Part shown: positions 53,176-61,770 of the stretch, in pieces
Position numbering within the stretch: position 1 is the first letter of the stretch
How the letters are laid out: the number at the start of each line of letters is the position of its first letter
Assembly: GCA_964370855.1 (NCBI GenBank)
Contig: CAYJMF010000001.1
Span: 176,599 to 240,598 of the forward strand
Source: JAKLKS01 sp964370855
GTDB taxonomy: Bacteria; Planctomycetota; JAJSAM01; JAKLKS01
Length of the DNA stretch: 64,000 bases
Direction of reading: 5' to 3'
Notes under the pieces: generated by a model
Told to the model about the DNA's origin: nothing
Databases searched by the model: none
The model's input: the letters and a program-made list of their open reading frames with translations, nothing else
Program-made: the position numbers and the translations under genes

Positions 53176-54293
53176 GTTGTCGCCTTCCTCATCCACCACC
53201 ATGCCGCGGCGCCGGTCGCGGCGCCGCCGAGGTGGGCCAGGTAGTTGATGTCGGTGAGGCCGGCCCATCCCTTCACCGCTCCCAGGATCTGCAGCAGGAC
53301 CCATGCGACGATGCCGGCCCGGGCCGTGAACTCCCAGGAAAGCGGCATGAAGTACACGATGGAGAGAACCCTGAGGCGCCTCCGGGGGAATGCCAGCGCG
53401 TAGAAGACGATGACGCCGGAAATCCCTCCGCTCGCCCCCACGGTGAAGGCCGCCGTCCCGTGCTCGAAGAGGACGAAGAGGAGGTCCCCCGCCAGGGTCG
53501 CGAGGACGACCAGGAGGAAGAAGGGGCCCGGCCCCAGCTCCTCCTCGACGTCGTCCCCGAAGGAGAGGAGGAACCAGAGGTTCCCGAGGAGGTGCCAGAT
53601 CCCCCCGTGCAGGAGGAAGGAGGAGACGAGGTCCAGCCCCCCGTGGCGGAAGGGGTGCGCCGCCGCGAGCCCCCGGTCCCGCAGGACGTGTCCCGACCCG
53701 AGGACCATCGCGAGGACCGTCGCGACGGTGATGGCGCCGGCCAGGGTCCAGGTCACGGGCGCGCGGGACGGCGGCGCCTCCCCCTCCTCCACGGGGAACC
53801 CGAGCAGGGCGGGGAGGTCCTTCCAGGTCCCGTCGAGGAACCGACCCGTCACGTCCACGGGGACATCGAGACTTCGCGGGCCGGCGTAGGCGGCGGCCAC
53901 GGGCGGGAGCCCGTCGAGCTCCGTCGGGGGCGGCGGCGGCCCCCGGCCCGCGGCGGCCTCGTGCTCGCCCCCGTCGAACCAGATGAGCCTGCAGTGGTCG
54001 CAGGCCTCCAGGGCCAGGGGCCCCGCGGGGAGCTCCACCCGGATCCCGATGAACCGCGAGCGGCAGAGGGGGCAGCGCCTGTGCCCCCGCCGCCCCCCCG
54101 CGTCGAGGGCGGCCTTGAGCCGCTCCACGAGGGGGGCGGGCAGGGGGGGGCCGAGCCGCCAGTCGTGGATCGCGCGGCCCCCGCAGCCCCCGCAGAACCG
54201 GTGGCGCCGCCCCCCGCCCGTGGAGAGGGAGAGGCCGCGCCCGCAGGAGGGGCAGGGGTGTCGGGGAGGACCTCCGGCTCCGGCGTCCGCCAA
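53085..54293 (-). CDS. Rhomboid protease with N-terminal zinc ribbons
   Basis: The protein has 402 residues. Two zinc ribbons come first: Cys14/17 with Cys34/37 and Cys74/77 with Cys98/101. Around residue 185 membrane helices begin. The rhomboid elements are HLLGN (234-238), the catalytic-serine motif GASGGISG (286-293, Ser288) and the helix with catalytic His354 (YLAHLGG). Intramembrane cleavage of membrane proteins is expected. The TTG start at 54291-54293 has GGGAGGAG upstream. Residues from about 373 on (after WWWMRKATT) are encoded by the palindromic element, so the original C-terminus has been replaced or extended. Confidence 0.85.
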   Translation of the reverse strand: MADAGAGGPPRHPCPSCGRGLSLSTGGGRRHRFCGGCGGRAIHDWRLGPPLPAPLVERLKAALDAGGRRGHRRCPLCRSRFIGIRVELPAGPLALEACDHCRLIWFDGGEHEAAAGRGPPPPPTELDGLPPVAAAYAGPRSLDVPVDVTGRFLDGTWKDLPALLGFPVEEGEAPPSRAPVTWTLAGAITVATVLAMVLGSGHVLRDRGLAAAHPFRHGGLDLVSSFLLHGGIWHLLGNLWFLLSFGDDVEEELGPGPFFLLVVLATLAGDLLFVLFEHGTAAFTVGASGGISGVIVFYALAFPRRRLRVLSIVYFMPLSWEFTARAGIVAWVLLQILGAVKGWAGLTDINYLAHLGGAATGAAAWWWMRKATTGTRTTVPRLRISDGEPDAWFPPPGSSAGK

Positions 54294-54314
54294 CCCTCTC
54301 CTCCCGCCCCTCTC

Positions 54315-55265
54315 CTACCCGTCCAGGAGCATGCGGATGCTGTCGAGCTCCCGGCGCAGCAGCTCCTGCTCGAGGGGCTTCGGGAAGATGGGGATGTCGT
54401 CGGGCATGCGCGGCCACTGGCTCCGCGGGCGCCCGGTCATGAGCATGCAGCGGATCCCGGGGCGGAGCTTGCGCGCGAGGAGGGCGAACTGGTCGCCGCT
54501 CATGCCCGGGAGGCCGATGTCGGCGAGCAGTGCCGCGTAGGGGGTCGCCTCGAGCATCTTCTGCCCCTCCTCGGCGGAGCCCGCCCAGGACACCTCCCAG
54601 CCCGCCTCCTCGAGGCGGATGCCGGTGATGGCGCGGACCGTCGGGGAGTCCTCCACGACGAGGATGCGCGGCGCCCCCTGCGAGGGGGCGGGAAGGGAGC
54701 CCGAGGAGGGGACCTGCCCCGCATCGGTGAAGGCCCGGAAGGCCCCGGTCTTCGACGGATCCGCGGAGGCGCGCGGTGCCCCGAAGCTCCCCGGCGAGGA
54801 GGAATTGGAGGGGGCGGGGCGGAAGGCGCGGAAGGAGCCCGTCTGGTCGGGGTCCGCCTTCGACGGCGAGGACAGGGAGGGCCTCGCGGCCTCCCGGGGG
54901 GCCCGCTCCTCGGCGGAGGCCACGACCCGGAGGATCGACCCCTGGGACATGTCCGCGAGCACCCCACCGGCCATCTGGCGGGCGAGCCCGGCCCATCCCT
55001 GCACCGGCGCGAGGGGGTCGTCCACGATGATCACCCGCGTGCGGAGGAGGTCCCCCGATTCCTGGAGCTTCCGGATCGGCTCCACCGTCGTGAGCCGGGC
55101 GAGGCCGGGATCGATGAAGAGGACCTCGGGCCGCTTCTTCCGCACCGCCTCCACGAGGGCCTCCGCGTCGCCCACGGCCTCCACCGCGTGGCCGGCCCCG
55201 TGGAGGACCAGGGAGATGGCGGTGCGGCGCGCCCCGTTGGAGACGGCGACGACGATGTTGGCCAT
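54315..55265 (-). CDS. Double-receiver response regulator with FRAF repeats
   Basis: The protein has 316 residues. An N-terminal receiver-like domain (about 1-117) has Asp52 in VLFIDPG and a degenerate acidic start. A Ser/Pro-rich linker contains two copies of a 12-residue motif: ADPDQTGSFRAF (137-148) and ADPSKTGAFRAF (168-179). The C-terminal domain (199-310) is a canonical receiver with Glu205/Asp206, phospho-acceptor Asp249 (LLADIGLPGM), Thr277 and Lys296. There is no output domain, so it should act through protein contacts, like CheY-type regulators. The partner kinase is not in the window. Confidence 0.8.
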   Translation of the reverse strand: MANIVVAVSNGARRTAISLVLHGAGHAVEAVGDAEALVEAVRKKRPEVLFIDPGLARLTTVEPIRKLQESGDLLRTRVIIVDDPLAPVQGWAGLARQMAGGVLADMSQGSILRVVASAEERAPREAARPSLSSPSKADPDQTGSFRAFRPAPSNSSSPGSFGAPRASADPSKTGAFRAFTDAGQVPSSGSLPAPSQGAPRILVVEDSPTVRAITGIRLEEAGWEVSWAGSAEEGQKMLEATPYAALLADIGLPGMSGDQFALLARKLRPGIRCMLMTGRPRSQWPRMPDDIPIFPKPLEQELLRRELDSIRMLLDG

Positions 55266-55394
55266 GCGGCACCTACCCCCAGGCGGCGGCGGACCCCCGG
55301 CACGGCCGGGCAGACCCCCCGCCACGGGAATCTTCCCACATCCTTCATCGGCAGGCCACCACCCCCTCCTTCCCCCCGTGACCGCCCGTTCGGT

Positions 55395-55499
55395 GTCCGC
55401 CCGTTCGGTGTCAGACGCATTTCGGCAGCGGTGGGACACTCCACCCCGGGCGCCAGGTTTCACCGCTGCCGAAATGCGTCTGACACCGAACGGGCGGAC
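55395..55499. repeat. GGTGTCAGACGC palindrome, 39-bp perfect arms
   Basis: The arms (55395-55433 and 55461-55499) are perfect reverse complements around 27 bases: GTCCGCCCGTTCGGTGTCAG, then ACGCATTTCGGCAGCGGTG. The segment CGCCCGTTCGGTGTC is in addition directly repeated at the left end. It lies between the divergent response regulator and DUF1294 genes. A half-copy is at 17009-17050. Confidence 0.9.
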
Positions 55500-55517
55500 G
55501 GGCGGTAGAACGGGGCC

Positions 55518-55823
55518 ATGAGCGGACTGCAGTGGGCGGGCGCGGTCTACGCCGCGGCGAGCCTCGCGGCGCTCCTCCTCTACGGCTGGGACAAGGCCGC
55601 CGCCGGCCGCGGGGGCCGGCGGATCCCCGAGCGGACCCTCCACGTCGTGGAGCTCCTCGGCGGATGGCCCGGTGCGCTCCTCGCCTCGGTCCTCTTCCGC
55701 CACAAGACCCGCTCCGTCCCCTTCCGGCTGGTGCTGGGCGCCATCGTGCTCCTGCACGTCGCGGGCTGGGCCTTCTACGCCTACGTCACCGGAATCCCCG
55801 GGGGGGCCTTGGCGCCGCGCTGA
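55518..55823 (+). CDS. DUF1294 small membrane protein
   Basis: The protein has 101 residues. Two or three hydrophobic helices with the DUF1294 core YGWDKAAAGRGGRRIPERTL followed by ELLGGWPGALLA and FRHKTRSVPFR. The family is often fused to or near cold-shock domains, and two cold-shock genes lie 6 kb downstream, though not in an operon with it. Function is unknown. Confidence 0.85.
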   Translation: MSGLQWAGAVYAAASLAALLLYGWDKAAAGRGGRRIPERTLHVVELLGGWPGALLASVLFRHKTRSVPFRLVLGAIVLLHVAGWAFYAYVTGIPGGALAPR

Positions 55824-55867
55824 TCCCGGATCTAGGATGGCGCCGGGCAGCGACGAAGGAGGGACCC

Positions 55868-57448
55868 CTGGCCGACTCCAACCACCTGCGACTCCTCGAA
55901 CAGGGCGCGCGGGCCGTGGATTCCTGGAGGAAGCTCCACCCCGGCGTCCCCCTCGACCTCGCCGGCGCCACCCTCGCCGGGGCCCGCCTCCAGGGCATGG
56001 ACCTCGGCGGCTGCAACCTCGCCGACGCCGACCTCTCGGAGGCCGATCTCTCCGGCTCCAACCTCTTCGGCGCGAGCCTCGTCCGCGCGAGCCTCGTCAA
56101 GGCGAACCTCGCCGGCGTGCTCCTGCGCAAGGCCGACGCCCGCAAGGCCGACTTCACCGACGCCAACCTCTCCGGGGCCGACCTCGAGCAGGCCGACCTC
56201 GGGGAGGCGAAGCTCCTCCGCGCCCGGGCCGGCGCCGCGGTCCTCTCCGAGGCGGTGCTCAAGGGGGCGGACCTCCAGGGGGCCGACCTCGCCTCCTGCA
56301 AGTGCGGGGGGGCGGACCTCCGCAACGCGCGCCTCGGCGGCGCCGTCCTCCACGGCGTGGATCTGCGCAAGGCGAACCTCGTCGGCGCCGACTTCCGGAA
56401 GGCCGACCTCGCCGGCGCCGACCTCCGCGGCGCCTCCTTCCGGGAGGGGAAGCCGGGGGTCCTCGCTCCCCGGGGGAAGGACGCGCCGCCGGAGCCCCGG
56501 GCGGAACTGCGGGACGCGAAGATGCGGCGGACCGACCTCCGGGAGACCGACCTCACGGGCTTCGACATGGAGGGGGTGGACCTCCGCGACGCGACCCTCA
56601 CCGGCTCCTGCCTCGCGCACACCGTGCTGCGCAGCGCCGACCTCGGCGGCGCCCACCTCGAGGAGGCGGACCTCACGGGCAGCGACTTCACGGGGGTGCG
56701 CTTCGACGCGAAGACGACCCTGCGGCGGGCCAGGGTGAAGGACGTCCAGGTGGATCGCCACACGCTGGAGAGCCTCGACGACTTCGGCGGCCTCACCTCC
56801 GGCGACCGGATGCAGATGCGGATCTCCGACGGCGTGATGCTCCTGCGCTCCCACTACAGCGGGTTCTGGCAGTGGATCCACCTGTGCGCGCTCGTGCTGT
56901 TCGTGTACCCCTACGTCTCCTTCGTCTTCTTCGAGTACACGGCGGCGCGGATGGGGGTGGAGGACAAGTACGAGAAGGCCCGCGTGGCCGTCGGCTCCAC
57001 GCTGGACAGCGCGGAGCGGTTCGCGGACAGCAACCCCCTGCTCCGCGGCCCGAGGAAGCCGGCCGAGGGAGCGGAGCCGCCGGCGCCGAAGGCTCCCCGC
57101 GCGGCCCCCCGCGAGCGCCTCGAGATCCCCGTCTGGCAGGGGCTCTTCCGCTTCATCTGGAACGGCGGCAAGGGGTGGGAGACGGGCTACCTCCTCAACG
57201 GCCTCTCCTTCGGGCTCTTCTGCTTCTCCTTCCTCTACAACCTGACGCGCTTCGTGATGGTCTTCAAGACCATGGAGCTGGAGCTCCAGCAGGAGGCGAG
57301 CGGGCTCCCCGTCCCGGTGTCGGCGCTGGGATTCTGGGGAAGGATGGTCAAGGTCATGGAGGTGGGCTTCGCCATCAACGTGGTGGTGGTGCTCGTCCAC
57401 ACCTTCCACTTCATGAACGAGCCCATCATCGTGTACCTGCCGAAGTAG
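55868..57448 (+). CDS. Pentapeptide-repeat membrane protein, likely CTG start
   Basis: The protein has 526 residues. There is no ATG, GTG or TTG in the open frame upstream of the repeats. CTG 55868 follows AGGAGGG (55857-55863) by 4 bases and is the likely start. Residues about 30-290 consist of some 40 A-(D/N)-L-x-x pentapeptides that fold as a right-handed quadrilateral helix. Two hydrophobic regions follow (about 340-360 and 440-470) and further ones to the end, ending EPIIVYLPK. Pentapeptide proteins may bind DNA-mimicking targets or membranes. Membrane anchoring suggests a scaffold. Confidence 0.75.
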   Translation: MADSNHLRLLEQGARAVDSWRKLHPGVPLDLAGATLAGARLQGMDLGGCNLADADLSEADLSGSNLFGASLVRASLVKANLAGVLLRKADARKADFTDANLSGADLEQADLGEAKLLRARAGAAVLSEAVLKGADLQGADLASCKCGGADLRNARLGGAVLHGVDLRKANLVGADFRKADLAGADLRGASFREGKPGVLAPRGKDAPPEPRAELRDAKMRRTDLRETDLTGFDMEGVDLRDATLTGSCLAHTVLRSADLGGAHLEEADLTGSDFTGVRFDAKTTLRRARVKDVQVDRHTLESLDDFGGLTSGDRMQMRISDGVMLLRSHYSGFWQWIHLCALVLFVYPYVSFVFFEYTAARMGVEDKYEKARVAVGSTLDSAERFADSNPLLRGPRKPAEGAEPPAPKAPRAAPRERLEIPVWQGLFRFIWNGGKGWETGYLLNGLSFGLFCFSFLYNLTRFVMVFKTMELELQQEASGLPVPVSALGFWGRMVKVMEVGFAINVVVVLVHTFHFMNEPIIVYLPK

Positions 57449-57458
57449 GGAGGCGGCC

Positions 57459-58735
57459 ATGGCGAGAACGGCGGCGGCGTGGATCCTCGCGGGGGCGGCG
57501 CTCCTCTCCGCGGCGCCCCCCGGCGGCGCGCGGGCCCCGGCGCCCCCCCCCGCGGCGGGGGGCCCCCCGGCGGGCCCGGGGCGGGGGGGGGGGAACCCCG
57601 GGGGGGGGGGGGCGCCCCCCCCCGGGGCCCCCCGGGGGGCGCGCCGCCCCCGGCGCCCGCGCCGGCGGAGGGGGCCGACGCGGCGGCCCGGGCGCGGCGG
57701 GTGCTCAAGGCGCGGCGGCTCCTCGAGTCGAGCCTCTGGCTCGACCAGACGAAGGCGGGGATCCTCGGCTCCATGGAGGAGCGGGAGGGGGCGGGCTGGA
57801 TCCCGTCGGGCTCGACGGAGGCCTTCGCCGCCGCCGCCGACTGGAACGGGCTCCTCGACCTCGCCGCGGCGGCCTGGGCGTCGGAGCTCGACGAGGAATC
57901 CCTGGACGCCGGCATCCGTTTCTACGAATCCGATCCCGGGAAGAGGCTGGCGGCGGCGCAGCCGCGGCTGGCCGTCGGGGGGGCCTCCTTCGTGAAGGCG
58001 TGGACCGCGGCCACCCTGGCCCGGGCCGCGGCACCCGGCGCGGGCGGCCTCAAGGACAAGGCGAAGGGGCTCCTCGGGAAACTCAAGGGCGGCGGGAAGC
58101 CCGAGGAGAACGAGGCGGCGGCGGCGGAGACGCTCCGGAAGCTGCAGGTCGCGCAGGCCTCCTTCCGCGCGCAGCGGGTGGTGGACGCCGACGGGGACGG
58201 GAAGGGGGAGGCCGGGACGTGGATGGAGCTGGCGGGGGTCGCGGTGCCCCGCGGCGGCTTCTCCCCCGCCTCCGGGGAGCGGGCCGCGGGGTCCGACTTC
58301 TCCGGGCCCGGGAGCGCGAGGGGGAAGCCTGCCCTCGACGCGGCCTTCGGCGCCGTGGACGGGGACGGGACCCTCGAGCGGGAGGGCTACCTCTTCCGCA
58401 TCTTCCTGCCCGACGACCGGGCCGCGGAGGCGGGGTTCGTGCACGAGACGGGACCCGCCGACGCGCCGGGCATCGCCGGGGATTCGCTGCGCGTCGGCGT
58501 CGACCTCGCGGAGACGGTCTGGATGGCCTACGCGTGGCCGAAGGAGCGCGGGAAGACGGGGACCGCCGCCTTCTTCGTCGGCGCGGAGGGGAACGTGCTC
58601 CGCTCCCCCAACGAGGCCGCCCGCTGGAGCGGCACCGCCCGCGCCCCGAAGCCCTCGAGCGCCCTCCTCGGCGCCGGCATCACCTCCCGCCCCGCCGCCG
58701 GCACCCACGGCCGCGACGGCGACCGCTGGGAGTGA
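57459..58735 (+). CDS. Exported DUF2059-like protein, frame-broken by a G/C smear
   Basis: The start is an ATG 10 bp after the pentapeptide gene with GGGAGGCGG upstream. Signal peptide MARTAAAWILAGAALLSAAP. The frame is then lost in an obviously faulty G/C run (57541-57660) and resumes in another frame with ARRVLKARRLLESSLWL, RFYESDPGKRLAAA (DUF2059-like helical domain). The C-terminal half, with LRKLQVAQASFRAQRVVDAD and YLFRIFLP, resembles pseudopilin-like or DUF2950-like secreted domains. A true pseudogene is unlikely, because both halves look intact. The DUF labels are tentative. Confidence 0.55.
57541..57660. other. Low-complexity G/C smear, probable assembly error
   Basis: About 120 bases of G and C homopolymer blocks break the frame of the surrounding gene. 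The composition resembles the smears at 18386 and 61990. Confidence 0.7.
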
Positions 58736-58840
58736 GGGGGACGTTCCTCACTTCGTCACTTACTTGTGGATAACTCCCGCGCCAAGGGGAATAGACCGGG
58801 AGTTATCCACAAGTAAGTGACGAAGTGAGGAACGTCCCCC
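58736..58840. repeat. GGGGACG palindrome copy 8, 44-bp perfect arms
   Basis: Perfect 44-bp arms (58736-58779 and 58797-58840) around 17 bases. The start is GGGGGACGTTCCTCACTTCG. Each arm contains a TTATCCACA/TGTGGATAA DnaA box. It fills exactly the space between the TGA of 57459-58735 and the stop of the convergent aldo/keto reductase gene, sharing one base with the latter. Confidence 0.9.
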
Positions 58841-59823
58841 TACAGGCCCACCATCTTCATGCCGCGGTCGGGGTACCTGGTGCCGGAGGCGGCGCCGGGG
58901 GGGGCGATCTCGTCGAGGCGGGCGAGGTCGTCGGGGCGGAGGCGCACCTCGACGGCGGCGGCGTTCTCCTCGACGTAGCGGAGGGTCTTCGTGCCGGGGA
59001 TGGGGACGACGTCCTTCCCCCGCCCGAGGACCCAGGCGATGGCCAGCTGGGCCGCCGTGATCCGCCGCTCCCTCGCCAGCTCCGCGATGCCGTCGGCGAG
59101 GCGGAGGTTGCGGACGAAGTTCTCCCCCTGGAACCGCGGGTGGAGGCGCCGCACGTCGTTCTCGGGGACGGCCTCCGGGGTCCGCCACGTGCCGGCGAGG
59201 AAGGCCCGGCCGAGGGGGCTGTAGGCGACGAACCCGATCCCGAGCTCCCGGCAGAGGGGGAGGATCTCCGCCTCCACGTCCCGGGTCCAGAGCGAGTACT
59301 CCGTCTGGAGCGCCGCCACGGGGTGGACGGCGTGGGCCCGCCGGATGGTGTCCGGCCCCGCCTCGGACAGCCCGATGCGCCGCACCTTGCCCGCGCGCAC
59401 GAGGTCCGACATCGCCCCCACGGTCTCCTCGATGGGGACCTCCGGGTCCACGCGGTGCTGGTAGTAGAGGTCGATGCGGTCGGTGCCGAGCCGCCGCAGG
59501 GAGGCCTCGCAGCGCTCCCGCACGAAGTCGGGCCGCCCGCAGACCCCCTTCCACGCCCCCTGCTCGTCCCGCACGTACCCGAACTTGGTCGCGATCACCA
59601 CGCGGTCGCGCATCCCGCGGACGGCCTTGCCCACGAGCACCTCGTTGGTGTACGGGCCGTAGGCGTCGGAGGTGTCGAGGAGGTCCACCCCGAGATCGAC
59701 GGCACGGTGGATCACCTTCACGCAATCGGCCTCCGTGCCGGGCACGTAGAAGTCGCTCATGCCCATGCACCCGAGCCCCTCCGCCGAGACCTCGAGCCCC
59801 TGCCCCAGCCGCCGCCGTTCCAT
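58840..59823 (-). CDS. Aldo/keto reductase
   Basis: The protein has 327 residues, the usual length. Catalytic tetrad: Asp50 (in DLLDTSDAYG), Tyr55, Lys80 (ATKFGY) and His123 (YYQHRVD). The C-terminal NADPH-binding block IPGTKTLRYVEENAAA is present. The start GLGCMGMSDFYV is typical of the AKR13/YakC-like group. It reduces an unknown carbonyl substrate in the cytoplasm. The ATG at 59821-59823 lies 15 bp from a perfect 50-bp palindrome. Confidence 0.9.
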   Translation of the reverse strand: MERRRLGQGLEVSAEGLGCMGMSDFYVPGTEADCVKVIHRAVDLGVDLLDTSDAYGPYTNEVLVGKAVRGMRDRVVIATKFGYVRDEQGAWKGVCGRPDFVRERCEASLRRLGTDRIDLYYQHRVDPEVPIEETVGAMSDLVRAGKVRRIGLSEAGPDTIRRAHAVHPVAALQTEYSLWTRDVEAEILPLCRELGIGFVAYSPLGRAFLAGTWRTPEAVPENDVRRLHPRFQGENFVRNLRLADGIAELARERRITAAQLAIAWVLGRGKDVVPIPGTKTLRYVEENAAAVEVRLRPDDLARLDEIAPPGAASGTRYPDRGMKMVGL

Positions 59824-59837
59824 GGTGATGCCTCCCG

Positions 59838-59887
59838 GGGGTATACGGTACCCGACCCGATTCATCGGGTCGGGTACCGTATACCCC
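59838..59887. repeat. GTATACGGTACCCGAC palindrome, 23-bp perfect arms
   Basis: The arms 59838-59860 and 59865-59887 are perfect reverse complements around TTCA. The arm reads GGGGTATACGGTACCCGACC, then CGA. It lies between the divergent aldo/keto reductase and DHH genes. It may be a third repeat family or an operator. Confidence 0.85.
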
Positions 59888-59943
59888 TTTCCCCCCCTCC
59901 CCGGTAACCTGAAGGGTCCGGGCATCGAACGAAGGAGGAAGCC

Positions 59944-60882
59944 ATGGCCGAGAGCAAGGGGAAGTGCCGCCTCGTCACGCGGAGCGACTTCGACGGGCTG
60001 GTCTGCGCGGTACTGCTGAAGGAGATGCAGCTCATCGACGAGATCAAGTTCGTCCATCCGAAGGACATGCAGGACGGAAAGGTGGAGATCACCTCCCGGG
60101 ACATCACCACCAACCTCCCCTACGTCCCCGGCGTGCACCTCTCCTTCGACCACCACTCCAGCGAGGACCAGCGCTCCGCGAAGAAGCCGGCGAACCTCGT
60201 CCTCGACCCCGACGCCCCCTCCGCGGCCCGCGTGGTCTACGACCACTACGGCGGCCGCAACGCCTTCCCCCGCATCGGCCTCGACATGATGTCCGCCGTG
60301 GACAAGGCCGACTCCGCCCGCTTCACGAAGGAGGACATCCTCCACCCGGCGGGATGGGAACTCCTCTCCTTCCTCATGGACCCGCGCACGGGGCTCGGCC
60401 GCTTCCGCGAGTTCCGCGTCTCCAACTACCAGCTGATGATGGACCTCATCGACTACTGCCGCAACCACACCATCCAGCAGATCCTCGACCTGCCCGACGT
60501 GAAGGAGCGGGTGGCGCTCTTCCAGGAGCAGGAGAAGCTCCACCGGGCGCAGGTGGAGAAGTGCTCGAAGGTCCACGGGAACCTCGTCGTCCTCCACCTC
60601 AGGGACGAGGACCCGATCTACGCGGGCAACCGGTTCATGATCTACGCCCTCTTCCCGAAGTGCAACGTGTCGATCCACGAGATGTGGGGCCTCAAGAAGC
60701 AGAACACCGTCTTCGCCGTGGGGAAGTCCATCCTCGACCGCTCGTCGAAGACCGACGTGGGCGCCCTCTGCCTCAAGTACGGGGGGGGAGGCCACGAGGC
60801 GGCGGGCACCTGCCAGGTCCCCAACGAGGACGCCCCGGGCATCCTCAAGGAGCTCATCGCCGCCATCAACGCCGACGGGTAG
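59944..60882 (+). CDS. DHH family phosphoesterase
   Basis: The protein has 312 residues. The N-terminal TRSDFDGLVCA (12-22) and the SFDHHSS motif (67-73, Asp69/His70/His71) are the DHH metal-binding elements. C-terminal YGGGGHEAAGTC (about 260-272) is a DHHA1-type substrate-binding motif. Families with this architecture include exopolyphosphatases and NrnA-type nano-RNases, and sequence alone does not decide which one. The ATG at 59944 has GAAGGAGGAAG upstream. Confidence 0.8.
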   Translation: MAESKGKCRLVTRSDFDGLVCAVLLKEMQLIDEIKFVHPKDMQDGKVEITSRDITTNLPYVPGVHLSFDHHSSEDQRSAKKPANLVLDPDAPSAARVVYDHYGGRNAFPRIGLDMMSAVDKADSARFTKEDILHPAGWELLSFLMDPRTGLGRFREFRVSNYQLMMDLIDYCRNHTIQQILDLPDVKERVALFQEQEKLHRAQVEKCSKVHGNLVVLHLRDEDPIYAGNRFMIYALFPKCNVSIHEMWGLKKQNTVFAVGKSILDRSSKTDVGALCLKYGGGGHEAAGTCQVPNEDAPGILKELIAAINADG

Positions 60883-61324
60883 GCGGGGGGGGCGGGGGCG
60901 GGGGAAGCGGCGGTTGGCGGAGGGTGACTTCTAGGAGAATAGGGATGAGGTGGAAGTTTTACGCCTTGGGAGGCAACCCCCCGCCTTTTCCGCTGATGAC
61001 CGGATTCTAGCGCATCCTGCGGGAGGCGGGGTCGAAATCGCCCGAAGCGGGAACGGGGGTCACGCTCTCCCCTCGCCGGCCCGCCCCCCCCTCCCGCCCC
61101 CCCGTCACGGCCCCCCCCGAATCCCCCCTTTCCCCTCCCCGGCATTCCTTGGGAGCCCTTCGCGGGCGGGGCTAGTCTGATCCCCCTTGCGGCCCGGGAA
61201 GCGCGACGCACCGGAGCACGCGCCGCGCTCCCCCTCGAGGGGACGCGGATCCTCATTCGAGTGAACGGCCCGCCGGCGGCCGCGGTGGTCGAGGGCGGGG
61301 CGCGATTTCCAGGAGGTCTCATCG
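60883..61324. other. Intergenic region and leader of the first cold-shock gene
   Basis: This 442-bp stretch has no convincing gene. A 21-codon frame at 60945-61010 (start MRWKFYALGG) has AGGAG seven bases before its ATG and is uncertain. The second half is C-rich. A possible -10 (TAGTCT, near 61172) and a hairpin from CCCCCTCGAGGGG (about 61228-61240) precede the csp gene, suggesting a structured 5' leader of about 150 nt, as is usual for cold-shock mRNAs. Confidence 0.4.
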
Positions 61325-61528
61325 ATGGCGACGGGCACCGTGAAGTGGTTCTCTGATCAGAAGGGTTTCGGCTTCATCACCGGGGATGACGGGCAGGACG
61401 TGTTCTGCCACTTCTCCGCCATCCAGACGGAGGGCTTCAAGACCCTCCGCGACGGGCAGAAGGTCACTTTCGAGGTGACGAAGGGCGACAAGGGCCTTCG
61501 CGCCGCGAACGTCGTCCCGCTCGACTAG
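61325..61528 (+). CDS. csp: Cold-shock protein 1
   Basis: The protein has 67 residues. The RNA-binding motifs KGFGFI (RNP1) and DVFCHFSAI (RNP2-type) are intact, and the protein starts MATGTVKWFSDQ. It binds single-stranded RNA and prevents secondary structure, as in CspA proteins. The ATG has AGGAGG upstream. It differs from the downstream copy at only about eight residues, so the two arose by tandem duplication. A hairpin follows its stop. Confidence 0.95.
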   Translation: MATGTVKWFSDQKGFGFITGDDGQDVFCHFSAIQTEGFKTLRDGQKVTFEVTKGDKGLRAANVVPLD

Positions 61529-61543
61529 TTCGACCGCGGCAAG

Positions 61544-61584
61544 GCCCCCCCGACGCCCTCCCGCAAGGGGAGGCTCGGGGGGGC
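61544..61584. terminator. GC-rich hairpin after cold-shock gene 1
   Basis: GCCCCCCCGA and TCGGGGGGGC pair around an inner stem CCTCCC/GGGAGG with loop GCAA. No T-tract follows. It lies 16 bp after the stop and could stall or end transcription. Confidence 0.5.
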
Positions 61585-61615
61585 ACCACCCCCCCCGCCG
61601 GGTCGGAAATTCCCC

Positions 61616-61645
61616 TTGAGTCGCACCCGGGGCGGGGAATACCCT
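61616..61645 (+). promoter_or_regulatory. Candidate promoter of cold-shock gene 2
   Basis: TTGAGT (61616-61621), an 18-bp spacer and TACCCT (61640-61645) resemble a weak sigma-70 promoter. If used, the transcript starts near 61652 and includes the terminator-like hairpin before the gene. Confidence 0.4.
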
Positions 61646-61684
61646 GTCGATGCCTGATGATTTCGACGACAGCGATCGGACGGT

Positions 61685-61736
61685 AAAGGAGCACCGAAGT
61701 CCCCCGCGCGGGGGGCGCGGTGCTCCTTTCTTTTTT
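61685..61736 (+). terminator. Intrinsic terminator between the cold-shock genes
   Basis: AAAGGAGCACCG (61685-61696) pairs fully with CGGTGCTCCTTT (61718-61729), with a second inner stem CCCCCGCGCGGGGG. The outer stem is followed by C and six T (61731-61736). This is the clearest Rho-independent terminator in the window. It ends 34 bp before the ATG of cold-shock gene 2, so it either ends the first gene's transcript or works as an attenuator in the second gene's leader. Confidence 0.85.
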
Positions 61737-61770
61737 CACCCGCCACGAGCGGGAGTTTCGGAGGAAGAAG

